From Allodiplogaster sudhausi (taxonomy: Eukaryota > Nematoda > Chromadorea > Rhabditida > Diplogasteridae): a stretch of DNA of 64,000 bases. This document shows positions 56,387-64,000 of this stretch, one piece after another (the stretch's first letter is position 1; every line of letters starts with the position of its first letter). The notes beneath the pieces were generated by a model, which searched no databases, was not told the origin of the DNA, and saw only the letters and a program-made list of their open reading frames with translations. The stretch lies in contig CALZFC010000216.1 in the NCBI GenBank assembly GCA_945643635.1, forward strand, positions 1-64,000, in the 5' to 3' direction. A program made the position numbers and the translations under genes.

Positions 56387-56459
56387 TGCCACGAGCCGGG
56401 ATCGAACCGGCGACCTTTAGATCTTCAGTCTAATGCTCTCAGAACTGAGCTATCATGGC
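56387..56459 (-). tRNA. tRNA-Phe-GAA: tRNA-Phe(GAA) #153, D-loop CT variant
   Basis: CT variant; short spacer upstream. Confidence 0.75.
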
Positions 56460-56691
56460 ATGCAGATCCTTTTTCGGCCGCAACCTGTCTGCATAATTTT
56501 GAATCGCTGTTCAGCTTCAGCAACATGTTACAGCTTTTCATTTCTAAAACTGTTGCATGTCTCTTACAATCAAACATTTTGCCAGCGGTTTCTTTTCAAT
56601 TGGCTATTCGCTGATCGGGCCAACGTGAGCTATGCCGAATGCACACTGTCATTGTTAACAAACAGTATAAGCTTTTTATATCCAAAAAGGT

Positions 56692-56764
56692 TGCCACGAG
56701 CCGGGATCGAACCGGCGACCTTTAGATCTTCAGTCTAACGCTCTCCCAACTGAGCTATCATGGC
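56692..56764 (-). tRNA. tRNA-Phe-GAA: tRNA-Phe(GAA) #154, consensus
   Basis: Consensus; long spacer upstream. Confidence 0.95.
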
Positions 56765-57162
56765 TTACAGATCTCTTACTAACGGCAGACTGTCCACCTA
56801 ATTTTGAATCGTTGTCTGCAATCAGCTCCAGATTTTCATTTCAAAAAGAGTGATGTCACGTTGAGATTTGCCGTCAGTTCAACCAGCATAATTCGGAATC
56901 TTATCTGAAATCAGGTCCAAATTTCATGGTACACAGATCCTTTTTCGGCCGCAACCTTTCTGCATAATTTTGAATCGCTGTTCAGCTTCAGCAACATGTT
57001 CCAGCTTTTCATTTCAAAAAGTGTTGCATGTCTCTTACAATCAAACATTTTGCCAGCGGTTTCTTTTCAATTGGCTATTCGCTGATCGGGCCAACGTGAG
57101 CTATGCCGAATGCACACTGTCATTGTTAACAAACAGTATAAGCTTTTTATATCCAAAAAGGT

Positions 57163-57235
57163 TGCCACGAGCCGGGATCGAACCGGCGACCTTTAGATCT
57201 TCAGTCTAACGCTCTCCCAACTGAGCTATCATGGC
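57163..57235 (-). tRNA. tRNA-Phe-GAA: tRNA-Phe(GAA) #155, consensus
   Basis: Consensus; the short spacer upstream lacks 3 nt (AGCTCATTT), a marker shared with 58377 and 60053. Confidence 0.95.
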
Positions 57236-57463
57236 ATGCAGATCCTTTTTCGGCCGCAACCTGTCTGCATAATTTTGAATCGCTGTTCAGCTTCAGCAAC
57301 ATGTTCCAGCTCATTTAAAAAGTGTTGCATGTCTCTTACAATCAAACATTTTGCCAGCGGTTTCTTTTCAATTGGCTATTCGCTGATCGGGCCAACGTGA
57401 GCTATGCCGAATGCACACTGTCATTGTTAACAAACAGTATAAGCTTTTTATATCCAAAGAGGT

Positions 57464-57536
57464 TGCCACGAGCCGGGATCGAACCGGCGACCTTTAGATC
57501 TTCAGTCTAACGCTCTCAGAACTGAGCTATCATGGC
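57464..57536 (-). tRNA. tRNA-Phe-GAA: tRNA-Phe(GAA) #156, D-loop CT variant with G26
   Basis: G18G19 became CT but G26 is kept, so this is an intermediate or recombinant form. Interrupted terminator; normal spacer. Confidence 0.73.
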
Positions 57537-57768
57537 ACGCAGATCCTTTTTCGGCCGCAACCTGTCTGCATAATTTTTAATCGCTGTTCAGCTTCAGCAA
57601 CATGTTCCAGCTTTTCATTTCTAAAACTGTTGCATGTCTCTTACAATCAAACATTTTGCCAGCGGTTTCTTTTCAATTGGCTATTCGCTGATCGGGCCAA
57701 CGTGAGCTATGCCGAATGCACACTGTCATTGTTAACAAACAGTATAAGCTTTTTATATCCAAAAAGGT

Positions 57769-57841
57769 TGCCACGAGCCTTGATCGAACCGGCGACCTTT
57801 AGATCTTCAGTCTAACGCTCTCCCAACTGAGCTATCATGGC
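57769..57841 (-). tRNA. tRNA-Phe-GAA: tRNA-Phe(GAA) #157, C61A C62A
   Basis: Both changes break T-stem pairs 53-61 and 52-62; C61A also removes the last C of box B. Probably inactive. Long spacer upstream. Confidence 0.6.
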
Positions 57842-58240
57842 TTACAGATCTCTTTCTAACGGCAGACTGTCCACCTAATTTTGAATCGTTGTCTGCAATC
57901 AGCTCCAGATTTTCATTTCAAAAAGAGTTTGATGTCACGTTGAGATTTGCCGTCAGTTCTAACAGCATAATTCGGAATCTTATCTGAAATCAGGTCCAAA
58001 TTTCATGGTACACAGATCCTTTTCGGCTGCAACCTGTCTGCATAATTTTGAATCGCTGTTCAGCTTCAGCAACATGTTCCAGCTCTTCATTTCAAAAAGT
58101 GTTGCATGTCTCTTACAATCAAACATTTTGCCAGCGGTTTCTTTTCAATTGGCTATTCGCTGATCGGGCCAACGTGAGCTATGCCGAATGCACACTGTCA
58201 TTGTTAACAAACAGTATAAGCTTTTTATATCCAAAAAGGT

Positions 58241-58302
58241 TGCCACGAGCCGGCGACCTTTAGATCTTCAGTCTAACGCTCTCCCAACTGAGCTATCATG
58301 GC
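58241..58302 (-). pseudogene. tRNA-Phe #158, 11-nt deletion of the T loop
   Basis: 62 nt. GAGCCGG joins directly to CGACC on the plus strand, removing 11 nt between the two CCGG arms of the T stem. The T loop and box B are gone. Shared with #163. Confidence 0.85.
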
Positions 58303-58530
58303 ATGCAGATCCTTTTTCGGCCGCAACCTGTCTGCATAATTTTGAATCGCTGTTCAGCTTCAGCAACATGTTCCAGCTCATTTAAAAAGTGTTGCATGTC
58401 TCTTACAATCAAACATTTTGCCAGCGGTTTCTTTTCAATTGGCTATTCGCTGATCGGGCCAACGTGAGCTATGCCGAATGCACACTGTCATTGTTAACAA
58501 ACAGTATAAGCTTTTTATATCCAAAGAGGT

Positions 58531-58603
58531 TGCCACGAGCCGGGATCGAACCGGCGACCTTTAGATCTTCAGTCTAACGCTCTCAGAACTGAGCTATCAT
58601 GGC
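58531..58603 (-). tRNA. tRNA-Phe-GAA: tRNA-Phe(GAA) #159, D-loop CT variant with G26
   Basis: As #156, 1,067 bp away. Confidence 0.73.
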
Positions 58604-58835
58604 ACGCAGATCCTTTTTCGGCCGCAACCGGTCTGCATAATTTTTAATCGCTGTTCAGCTTCAGCAACATGTTCCAGCTTTTCATTTCTAAAACTGTTGC
58701 ATGTCTCTTACAATCAAACATTTTGCCAGCGGTTTCTTTTCAATTGGCTATTCGCTGATCGGGCCAACGTGAGCTATGCCGAATGCACACTGTCATTGTT
58801 AACAAACAGTATAAGCTTTTTATATCCAAAAAGGT

Positions 58836-58908
58836 TGCCACGAGCCTTGATCGAACCGGCGACCTTTAGATCTTCAGTCTAACGCTCTCCCAACTGAGCT
58901 ATCATGGC
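58836..58908 (-). tRNA. tRNA-Phe-GAA: tRNA-Phe(GAA) #160, C61A C62A
   Basis: As #157, 1,067 bp away; long type 2 spacer upstream. Confidence 0.6.
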
Positions 58909-59306
58909 TTACAGATCTCTTTCTAACGGCAGACTGTCCACCTAATTTTGAATCGTTGTCTGCAATCAGCTCCAGATTTTCATTTCAAAAAGAGTTTGAT
59001 GTCACGTTGAGATTTGCCGTCAGTTCTACCAGCATAATTCGGAATCTTATCTGAAATCAGGTCCAAATTTCATGGTACACAGATCCTTTTCGGCTGCAAC
59101 CTGTCTGCATAATTTTGAATCGCTGTTCAGCTTCAGCAACATGTTCCAGCTCTTCATTTCAAAAAGTGTTGCATGCCACATACAATCAGACATCTTGCGG
59201 CGGTTTCTTTTCAATTGGCTATTCGCTGATCGGGCCAACGTGAGCTATGCCGAATGCACACTGTCATTGTCAACAAACAGTATAAGCTTTTTAATTCCAA
59301 AAAGGT

Positions 59307-59379
59307 TGCCACGAGCCGGGATCGAACCGGCGACCTTTAGATCTTCAGTCTAACGCTCTCCCAACTGAGCTATCATGGC
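59307..59379 (-). tRNA. tRNA-Phe-GAA: tRNA-Phe(GAA) #161, consensus
   Basis: Consensus; the downstream spacer has TGTCAACA and TTTTTAATTCC markers. Confidence 0.95.
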
Positions 59380-59611
59380 ACGCAGATCCTTTTTCGGCCG
59401 CAACCTGTCTGCATAATTTTTAATCGCTGTTCAGCTTCAGCAACATGTTCTAGCATTTCATTTCAAAAACTGTTGCATGTCTCTTACAATCAAACATTTT
59501 GCCAGCGGTTTCTTTTCAATTGGTTATTCGCTGATCGGGCCAACGTGAAGTATGACGAATTTACATTATCATTGCCAACAAATAGTTTAAGCTTTTTAAA
59601 TCCAAAGAGGT
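59380..59611 (-). repeat. Diverged short spacer linked to D-loop CT copies
   Basis: The part nearest to #162 carries many shared changes (GGTTATTCG, GTGAAGTATGACG, AATTTACATTATC, AGTTTAAGC, TTTAAATCC) and the interrupted terminator. The same haplotype lies downstream of #76, #79, #137, #166 and #170, and in hybrid form at #84 and #146. All of these are D-loop CT copies. Confidence 0.7.
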
Positions 59612-59684
59612 TGCCACGAGCCGGGATCGAACCGGCGACCTTTAGATCTTCAGTCTAACGCTCTCAGAACTGAGCTATCATGGC
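59612..59684 (-). tRNA. tRNA-Phe-GAA: tRNA-Phe(GAA) #162, D-loop CT variant with G26
   Basis: As #156, with interrupted terminator and diverged spacer. Confidence 0.73.
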
Positions 59685-59916
59685 ACGCAGATCCTTTTTC
59701 GGCCGCAACCTTTCTGCATAATTTTGAATCGCTGTTCAGCTTCAGCAACATGTTCCAGCTTTTCATTTCAAAAAGTGTTGCATGTCTCTTACAATCAAAC
59801 ATTTTGCCAGCGGTTTCTTTTCAATTGGCTATTCGCTGATCGGGCCAACGTGAGCTATGCCGAATGCACACTGTCATTGTTAACAAACAGTATAAGCTTT
59901 TTATATCCAAAAAGGT

Positions 59917-59978
59917 TGCCACGAGCCGGCGACCTTTAGATCTTCAGTCTAACGCTCTCCCAACTGAGCTATCATGGC
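59917..59978 (-). pseudogene. tRNA-Phe #163, 11-nt deletion of the T loop
   Basis: Same deletion as #158, 1,676 bp away; the flanking short spacers match too. Confidence 0.85.
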
Positions 59979-60206
59979 ATGCAGATCCTTTTTCGGCCGC
60001 AACCTGTCTGCATAATTTTGAATCGCTGTTCAGCTTCAGCAACATGTTCCAGCTCATTTAAAAAGTGTTGCATGTCTCTTACAATCAAACATTTTGCCAG
60101 CGGTTTCTTTTCAATTGGCTATTCGCTGATCGGGCCAACGTGAGCTATGCCGAATGCACACTGTCATTGTTAACAAACAGTATAAGCTTTTTATATCCAA
60201 AAAGGT

Positions 60207-60279
60207 TGCCACGAGCCGGGATCGAACCGGCGACCTTTAGATCTTCAGTCTAACGCTCTCCCAACTGAGCTATCATGGC
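60207..60279 (-). tRNA. tRNA-Phe-GAA: tRNA-Phe(GAA) #164, consensus
   Basis: Consensus; short spacer upstream with TCATACAATC, a mix of type 1 and type 2 markers. Confidence 0.95.
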
Positions 60280-60510
60280 ATGCAGATCCTTTTTCGGCCG
60301 CAACCGGTCTGCATAATTTTTAATCGCTGTTCAGCTTCAGCAACATGTTCCAGCTTTTCATTTCAAAAAGTGTTGCATGTCTCATACAATCAAACATCTT
60401 GCGGCGGTTTCTTTTCAATTGGCTATTCGCTGATCGGGCCAACGTGAGCTATGCCGAATGCACACTGTCATTGTTAACAAACAGTATAAGCTTTTTATAT
60501 CCAAAAAGGT

Positions 60511-60583
60511 TGCCACGAGCCGGGATCGAACCGGCGACCTTTAGATCTTCAGTCTAACGCTCTCCCAACTGAGCTATCATGGC
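60511..60583 (-). tRNA. tRNA-Phe-GAA: tRNA-Phe(GAA) #165, consensus
   Basis: Consensus; long type 2 spacer upstream. Confidence 0.95.
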
Positions 60584-60981
60584 TTACAGATCTCTTTCTA
60601 ACGGCAGACTGTCCACCTAATTTTGAATCGTTGTCTGCAATCAGCTCCAGATTTTCATTTCAAAAAGAGTTTGATGTCACGTTGAGATTTGCCGTCAGTT
60701 CTACCAGCATAATTCGGAATCTTATCTGAAATCAGGTCCAAATTTCATGGTACACAAATCCTTTTCGGCTGCAACCTGTCTGCATAATTTTGAATCGCTG
60801 TTCAGCTTCAGCAACATGTTCCAGCTCTTCATTTCAAAAAGTGTTGCATGCCACATACAATCAGACATCTTGCGGCGGTTTCTTTTCAATTGGTTATTCG
60901 CTGATCGGGCCAACGTGAAGTATGACGAATTTACATTATCATTGTCAACAAAAAGTTTAAGCTTTTTAAATCCAAAGAGGT

Positions 60982-61054
60982 TGCCACGAGCCGGGATCGA
61001 ACCGGCGACCTTTAGATCTTCAGTCTAATGCTCTCAGAACTGAGCTATCATGGC
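60982..61054 (-). tRNA. tRNA-Phe-GAA: tRNA-Phe(GAA) #166, D-loop CT variant
   Basis: CT variant (A26) with interrupted terminator and diverged spacer. Confidence 0.73.
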
Positions 61055-61285
61055 ATGCAGATCCTTTTTCGGCCGCAACCTGTCTGCATAATTTTGAATC
61101 GCTGTTCAGCTTCAGCAACATGTTCCAGCTTTTCATTTCTAAAACTGTTGCATGTCTCTTACAATCAAACATTTTGCCAGCGGTTTCTTTTCAATTGGCT
61201 ATTCGCTGATCGGGCCAACGTGAGCTATGCCGAATGCACACTGTCATTGTCAACAAACAGTATAAGCTTTTTAATTCCAAAAGGT

Positions 61286-61358
61286 TTCCACGAGCCGGGA
61301 TCGAACAGGCGACCTTTAGATCTTCAGTCTAACGCTCTCCCAACTGAGCTATCATGGC
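61286..61358 (-). tRNA. tRNA-Phe-GAA: tRNA-Phe(GAA) #167, G52T + C72A
   Basis: C72A breaks the terminal acceptor pair G1-C72, and G52T alters box B. Terminator T4. The long spacer upstream is the hybrid at 61359-61758. Confidence 0.65.
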
Positions 61359-61758
61359 TTACAGATCTCTTACTAACGGCAGACTGTCCACCTAATTTTG
61401 AATCGTTGTCTGCAATCAGCTCCAGATTTTCATTTCAAAAAGAGTTTGATGTCACGTTGAGATTTGCCGTCAGTTCTACCAGCATAATTCGGAATCTTAT
61501 CTGAAATCAGGTCCAAATTTCATGGCACGCAGATCCTTTTTTGGCCGCAACCGGTCTGCATAATTTTTAATCGCTGTTCAGCTTCAGCAACATGTTCCAG
61601 CTTTTCATTTCTAAAACTGTTGCATGTCTCTTACAATCAAACATTTTGCCAGCGGTTTCTTTTCAATTGGCTATTCGCTGATCGGGCCAACGTGAGCTAT
61701 GCCGAATGCACACTGTCATTGTTAACAAACAGTATAAGCTTTTTATATCCAAAAAGGT
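61359..61758 (-). repeat. Hybrid long spacer joined at CATGG
   Basis: A normal long spacer reads CATGGTACACAGATCC at this point; here it reads CATGGCACGCAGATCC, which is the flank of a tRNA 5' end. The crossover lies at the base where the decayed tRNA remnant is proposed. Confidence 0.6.
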
Positions 61759-61831
61759 TGCCACGAGCCGGGATCGAACCGGCGACCTTTAGATCTTCAG
61801 TCTAACGCTCTCCCAACTGAGCTATCATGGC
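61759..61831 (-). tRNA. tRNA-Phe-GAA: tRNA-Phe(GAA) #168, consensus
   Basis: Consensus; long type 2 spacer upstream. Confidence 0.95.
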
Positions 61832-62229
61832 TTACAGATCTCTTTCTAACGGCAGACTGTCCACCTAATTTTGAATCGTTGTCTGCAATCAGCTCCAGAT
61901 TTTCATTTCAAAAAGAGTTTGATGTCACGTTGAGATTTGCCGTCAGTTCTAACAGCATAATTCGGAATCTTATCTGAAATCAGGTCCAAATTTCATGGTA
62001 CACAGATCCTTTTCGGCTGCAACCTGTCTGCATAATTTTGAATCGCTGTTCAGCTTCAGCAACATGTTCCAGCTCTTCATTTCAAAAAGTGTTGCATGCC
62101 ACATACAATCAGACATCTTGCGGCGGTTTCTTTTCAATTGGCTATTCGCTGATCGGGCCAACGTGAGCTATGCCGAATGCACACTGTCATTGTCAACAAA
62201 CAGTATAAGCTTTTTAATTCCAAAAAGGT

Positions 62230-62302
62230 TGCCACGAGCCGGGATCGAACCGGCGACCTTTAGATCTTCAGTCTAACGCTCTCCCAACTGAGCTATCATG
62301 GC
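62230..62302 (-). tRNA. tRNA-Phe-GAA: tRNA-Phe(GAA) #169, consensus
   Basis: Consensus; short spacer upstream containing the diverged haplotype of #170. Confidence 0.95.
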
Positions 62303-62525
62303 ATGCAGATCCTTTTTCGGTCGCAACCTTTCTGCATAATTTTGAATCGCTGTTCAGCTTCAGCAACATGTTCCAGCTTTTCATTTCAAAAAGTGTTGCA
62401 TGTCTCTTACAATCAAACATTTTGCCAGCGGTTTCTTTTCAATTGGTTATTCGCTGATCGGCCAACGTGAAGTATGACGAATTTACATTATCATTGTCAA
62501 CAAAAAGTTTAAGCTTTTTAAATCC

Positions 62526-62530
62526 AAAGA
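62526..62530 (-). terminator. Interrupted terminator (TCTTT) of #170
   Basis: Here the T run is broken to TCTTT. Pol III needs about four or more consecutive T, so termination should be weak and read into the spacer is likely. The same change occurs downstream of #71, #76, #79, #84, #137, #146, #156, #159, #162 and #166, nearly all of them D-loop CT copies. Confidence 0.6.
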
Positions 62531-62533
62531 GGT

Positions 62534-62606
62534 TGCCACGAGCCGGGATCGAACCGGCGACCTTTAGATCTTCAGTCTAATGCTCTCAGAACTGAGCTAT
62601 CATGGC
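62534..62606 (-). tRNA. tRNA-Phe-GAA: tRNA-Phe(GAA) #170, D-loop CT variant
   Basis: CT variant (A26) with interrupted terminator and diverged spacer; CACGCAG flank. Confidence 0.73.
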
Positions 62607-62838
62607 ACGCAGATCCTTTTTCGGCCGCAACCGGTCTGCATAATTTTTAATCGCTGTTCAGCTTCAGCAACATGTTCCAGCTTTTCATTTCAAAAAGTGT
62701 TGCATGTCTCTTACAATCAAACATTTTGCCAGCGGTTTCTTTTCAATTGGCTATTCGCTGATCGGGCCAACGTGAGCTATGCCGAATGCACACTGTCATT
62801 GTTAACAAACAGTATAAGCTTTTTATATCCAAAAAGGT

Positions 62839-62911
62839 TGCCACGAGCCGGGATCGAACCGGCGACCTTTAGATCTTCAGTCTAACGCTCTCCCAACTGA
62901 GCTATCATGGC
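62839..62911 (-). tRNA. tRNA-Phe-GAA: tRNA-Phe(GAA) #171, consensus
   Basis: Consensus; long type 2 spacer upstream. Confidence 0.95.
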
Positions 62912-63309
62912 TTACAGATCTCTTTCTAACGGCAGACTGTCCACCTAGTTTTGAATCGTTGTCTGCAATCAGCTCCAGATTTTCATTTCAAAAAGAGTTT
63001 GATGTCACGTTGAGATTTGCCGTCAGTTCTAACAGCATAATTCGGAATCTTATCTGAAATCAGGTCCAAATTTCATGGTACACAGATCCTTTTCGGCTGC
63101 AACCTGTCTGCATAATTTTGAATCGCTGTTCAGCTTCAGCAACATGTTCCAGCTCTTCATTTCAAAAAGTGTTGCATGCCACATACAATCAGACATCTTG
63201 CGGCGGTTTCTTTTCAATTGGCTATTCGCTGATCGGGCCAACGTGAGCTATGCCGAATGCACACTGTCATTGTCAACAAACAGTATAAGCTTTTTAATTC
63301 CAAAAAGGT

Positions 63310-63382
63310 TGCCACGAGCCGGGATCGAACCGGCGACCTTTAGATCTTCAGTCTAACGCTCTCCCAACTGAGCTATCATGGC
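63310..63382 (-). tRNA. tRNA-Phe-GAA: tRNA-Phe(GAA) #172, consensus
   Basis: Consensus; short spacer upstream. Confidence 0.95.
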
Positions 63383-63606
63383 ATGCAGATCCTTTTTCGG
63401 CCGCAACCTTTCTGCATAATTTTGAATCGCTGTTCAGCTTCAGCAACATGTTCCAGCTTTTCATTTCAAAAAGTGTTGCATGTCTCTTACAATCAAACAT
63501 TTTGCCAGCGGTTTCTTTTCAATTGGCTATTCGCTGATCGGGCCAACGTGAGCTATGCCGAATGCACACTGTCATTGTTAACAAACAGTATAAGCTTTTT
63601 ATATCC

Positions 63607-63611
63607 AAAAA
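63607..63611 (-). terminator. Pol III T5 terminator of #173
   Basis: A run of five T starts 4 nt after the discriminator base on the tRNA strand (ACC then TTTTT, followed by GG). Nearly every copy has it at the same offset, i.e. from 8 to 4 bases below the gene's low coordinate on the minus-strand copies. Confidence 0.88.
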
Positions 63612-63626
63612 GGTTGCCACGAGCCG

Positions 63627-63636
63627 GGATCGAACC
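63627..63636 (-). promoter_or_regulatory. Box B of the consensus gene (#173)
   Basis: tRNA positions 52-61 read GGTTCGATCC, a good match to box B (GGTTCGANTCC), the main TFIIIC contact. It is lost in the 11-nt deletion copies (58241, 59917) and altered in the G52A, G52T and C61A/C62A copies. Confidence 0.9.
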
Positions 63637-63668
63637 GGCGACCTTTAGATCTTCAGTCTAACGCTCTC

Positions 63669-63680
63669 CCAACTGAGCTA
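63669..63680 (-). promoter_or_regulatory. Box A of the consensus gene (#173)
   Basis: tRNA positions 8-19 read TAGCTCAGTTGG, which fits the Pol III box A consensus TRGCNNAGYNGG. It is the 5' half of the internal promoter bound by TFIIIC. The same element is in each consensus copy; the D-loop variants end it in CT instead of GG. Confidence 0.9.
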
Positions 63681-63687
63681 TCATGGC

Positions 63688-64000
63688 TTACAGATCTCTT
63701 TCTAACGGCAGACTGTCCACCTAATTTTGAATCGTTGTCTGCAATCAGCTCCAGATTTTCATTTCAAAAAGAGTTTGATGTCACGTTGAGATTTGCCGTC
63801 AGTTCTAACAGCATAATTCGGAATCTTATCTGAAATCAGGTCCAAATTTCATGGTACACAGATCCTTTTCGGCTGCAACCTGTCTGCATAATTTTGAATC
63901 GCTGTTCAGCTTCAGCAACATGTTCCAGCTCTTCATTTCAAAAAGTGTTGCATGCCACATACAATCAGACATCTTGCGGCGGTTTCTTTTCAATTGGCTA
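63688..64000 (-). repeat. Long type 2 spacer, cut by window edge
   Basis: This has the markers TCTTTCTAACGG, GAGTTTGATG, GGCTGCAAC and CATCTTGCGGCGG. The next tRNA gene should begin about 85 bp beyond the window. Confidence 0.85.

Larger units (their letters stand above)
51433..57235 (-). repeat. Block F, three-gene unit of about 1,080 bp
   Basis: The order CT, consensus, consensus (with a long spacer between the two consensus genes) repeats at #140-#142, #143-#145, #150-#152 and #153-#155; #146-#149 are altered versions. Spacer markers GTTGACTGC and GTTGTGATTTG at 52936-52994 recur at 55732-55790 (offset about 2,796). Confidence 0.75.
63615..63687 (-). tRNA. tRNA-Phe-GAA: tRNA-Phe(GAA) #173, reference consensus copy
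   Basis: This entry describes the consensus gene. Acceptor stem 1-7 (GCCATGA) pairs with 66-72 (TCGTGGC), with one T5-G68 wobble. The discriminator is A73 and no CCA is encoded. D stem 10-13 GCTC pairs with 22-25 GAGC around loop AGTTGGGA, which has G18G19 and G20. Anticodon stem 27-31 TTAGA pairs with 39-43 TCTAA; loop 32-38 is CTGAAGA, so the anticodon is GAA. The variable loop is AGGTC. T stem 49-53 GCCGG pairs with 61-65 CCGGC around TTCGATC. G20, G34, A35, A36 and A73, the phenylalanyl-tRNA synthetase identity positions known from yeast, are all present. Decoding of UUC/UUU in the cytosol is expected. The 5' flank is the long spacer at the window edge. Confidence 0.97.
1..64000 (-). repeat. 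Tandem tRNA-Phe(GAA) gene array, 173 copies
   Basis: The window is a continuous head-to-tail array of one tRNA gene and its spacer. Units are 304-305 bp (short spacer) or 471 bp (long spacer). 160 copies are on the minus strand and 13 on the plus strand (25418-29809). Spacers are nearly as similar to each other as the genes, which points to recent amplification by unequal exchange or block duplication rather than selection on each gene. Copies are numbered #1-#173 from left to right in the entries that follow. For minus-strand copies the 5' flank is at the higher coordinate. There is no poly-A tail, target-site duplication or reverse transcriptase, so it is not a SINE family. Confidence 0.97.

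Noticed and set aside
559..63661. Many open frames of 60-158 codons, mostly antisense to the tRNA and ending in the same short peptide
   Set aside because: They run through spacer and antisense tRNA sequence, start at different ATGs in each unit and end at the TAA formed by the anticodon stem. They repeat only because the DNA repeats, and show no domain, no codon bias and no selection for protein.
1..64000. CRISPR array
   Set aside because: The regular repeats are 73-nt tRNA genes and the spacers are nearly identical to each other, whereas CRISPR spacers are unique.
1..64000. tRNA-derived SINE family
   Set aside because: Copies are strictly head to tail with no poly-A or simple-repeat tail and no target-site duplications, and most tRNAs are intact.
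1..64000. Bacterial or phage tRNA cluster
   Set aside because: No CCA is encoded, there is one specificity only, the gene body is of animal type, and T5 Pol III terminators follow the genes.
1..64000. Mitochondrial tRNA repeats or nuclear copies of them
   Set aside because: D and T loops, GC-rich stems and boxes A and B are those of a cytosolic tRNA-Phe; no other mitochondrial gene is present.

Overview
The whole window is one tandem array of nuclear tRNA-Phe(GAA) genes. I count 173 copies: 160 read on the minus strand, and 13 on the plus strand inside one inverted block. The window starts inside a copy and ends inside a spacer, so the array runs past both edges. I see no protein-coding gene, and no other RNA gene.

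The organism is a eukaryote, most likely an animal. The 73-nt gene has no encoded CCA and no intron. It carries an internal box A and box B and is followed by a T5 RNA polymerase III terminator. Nucleotides 8-48 match the animal cytosolic tRNA-Phe as I remember it; the acceptor and T stems differ from the vertebrate gene. The species cannot be named from this sequence.

Unit structure: each unit is one tRNA gene plus a short spacer (about 231-232 bp, unit 304-305 bp) or a long spacer (about 398 bp, unit 471 bp). Roughly 69 spacers are long, including one junction hybrid and the partial spacer at the right edge. In much of the array short and long units alternate or follow fixed orders, giving higher-order repeats. 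The long spacer looks like a short spacer joined to a second, diverged copy of the spacer end, with a decayed remnant where a tRNA 5' end would be.

Region by region: 1 to about 1,450 is decayed, with indels in nearly every copy, and up to about 3,400 it is still irregular. 3,400-25,200 is homogeneous and contains tandem block duplications of about 4,018 bp, 2,161 bp and 3,102 bp. 25,290-29,840 is inverted and forms a long palindrome with its left neighbour. 30,000-40,000 holds three iterations of a block of 8-9 genes. 40,000-47,000 holds a 4,180-bp duplication. 47,200-50,400 is a run dominated by long units with many damaged tRNAs. 50,400-57,200 is built from a three-gene unit of about 1,080 bp. 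57,200-64,000 is a mixture of subfamilies.

About 78 copies read as exact consensus. The rest fall into named subfamilies, each spread by block duplication: 38 copies lost the invariant G18G19 of the D loop (and so the end of box A), 13 carry C25A, 7 have a broken acceptor stem, and smaller groups have other changes. The anticodon arm is unchanged in every copy outside the decayed left edge. tRNA numbering below is linear and equals standard numbering for this 73-nt gene. All calls were made by eye.
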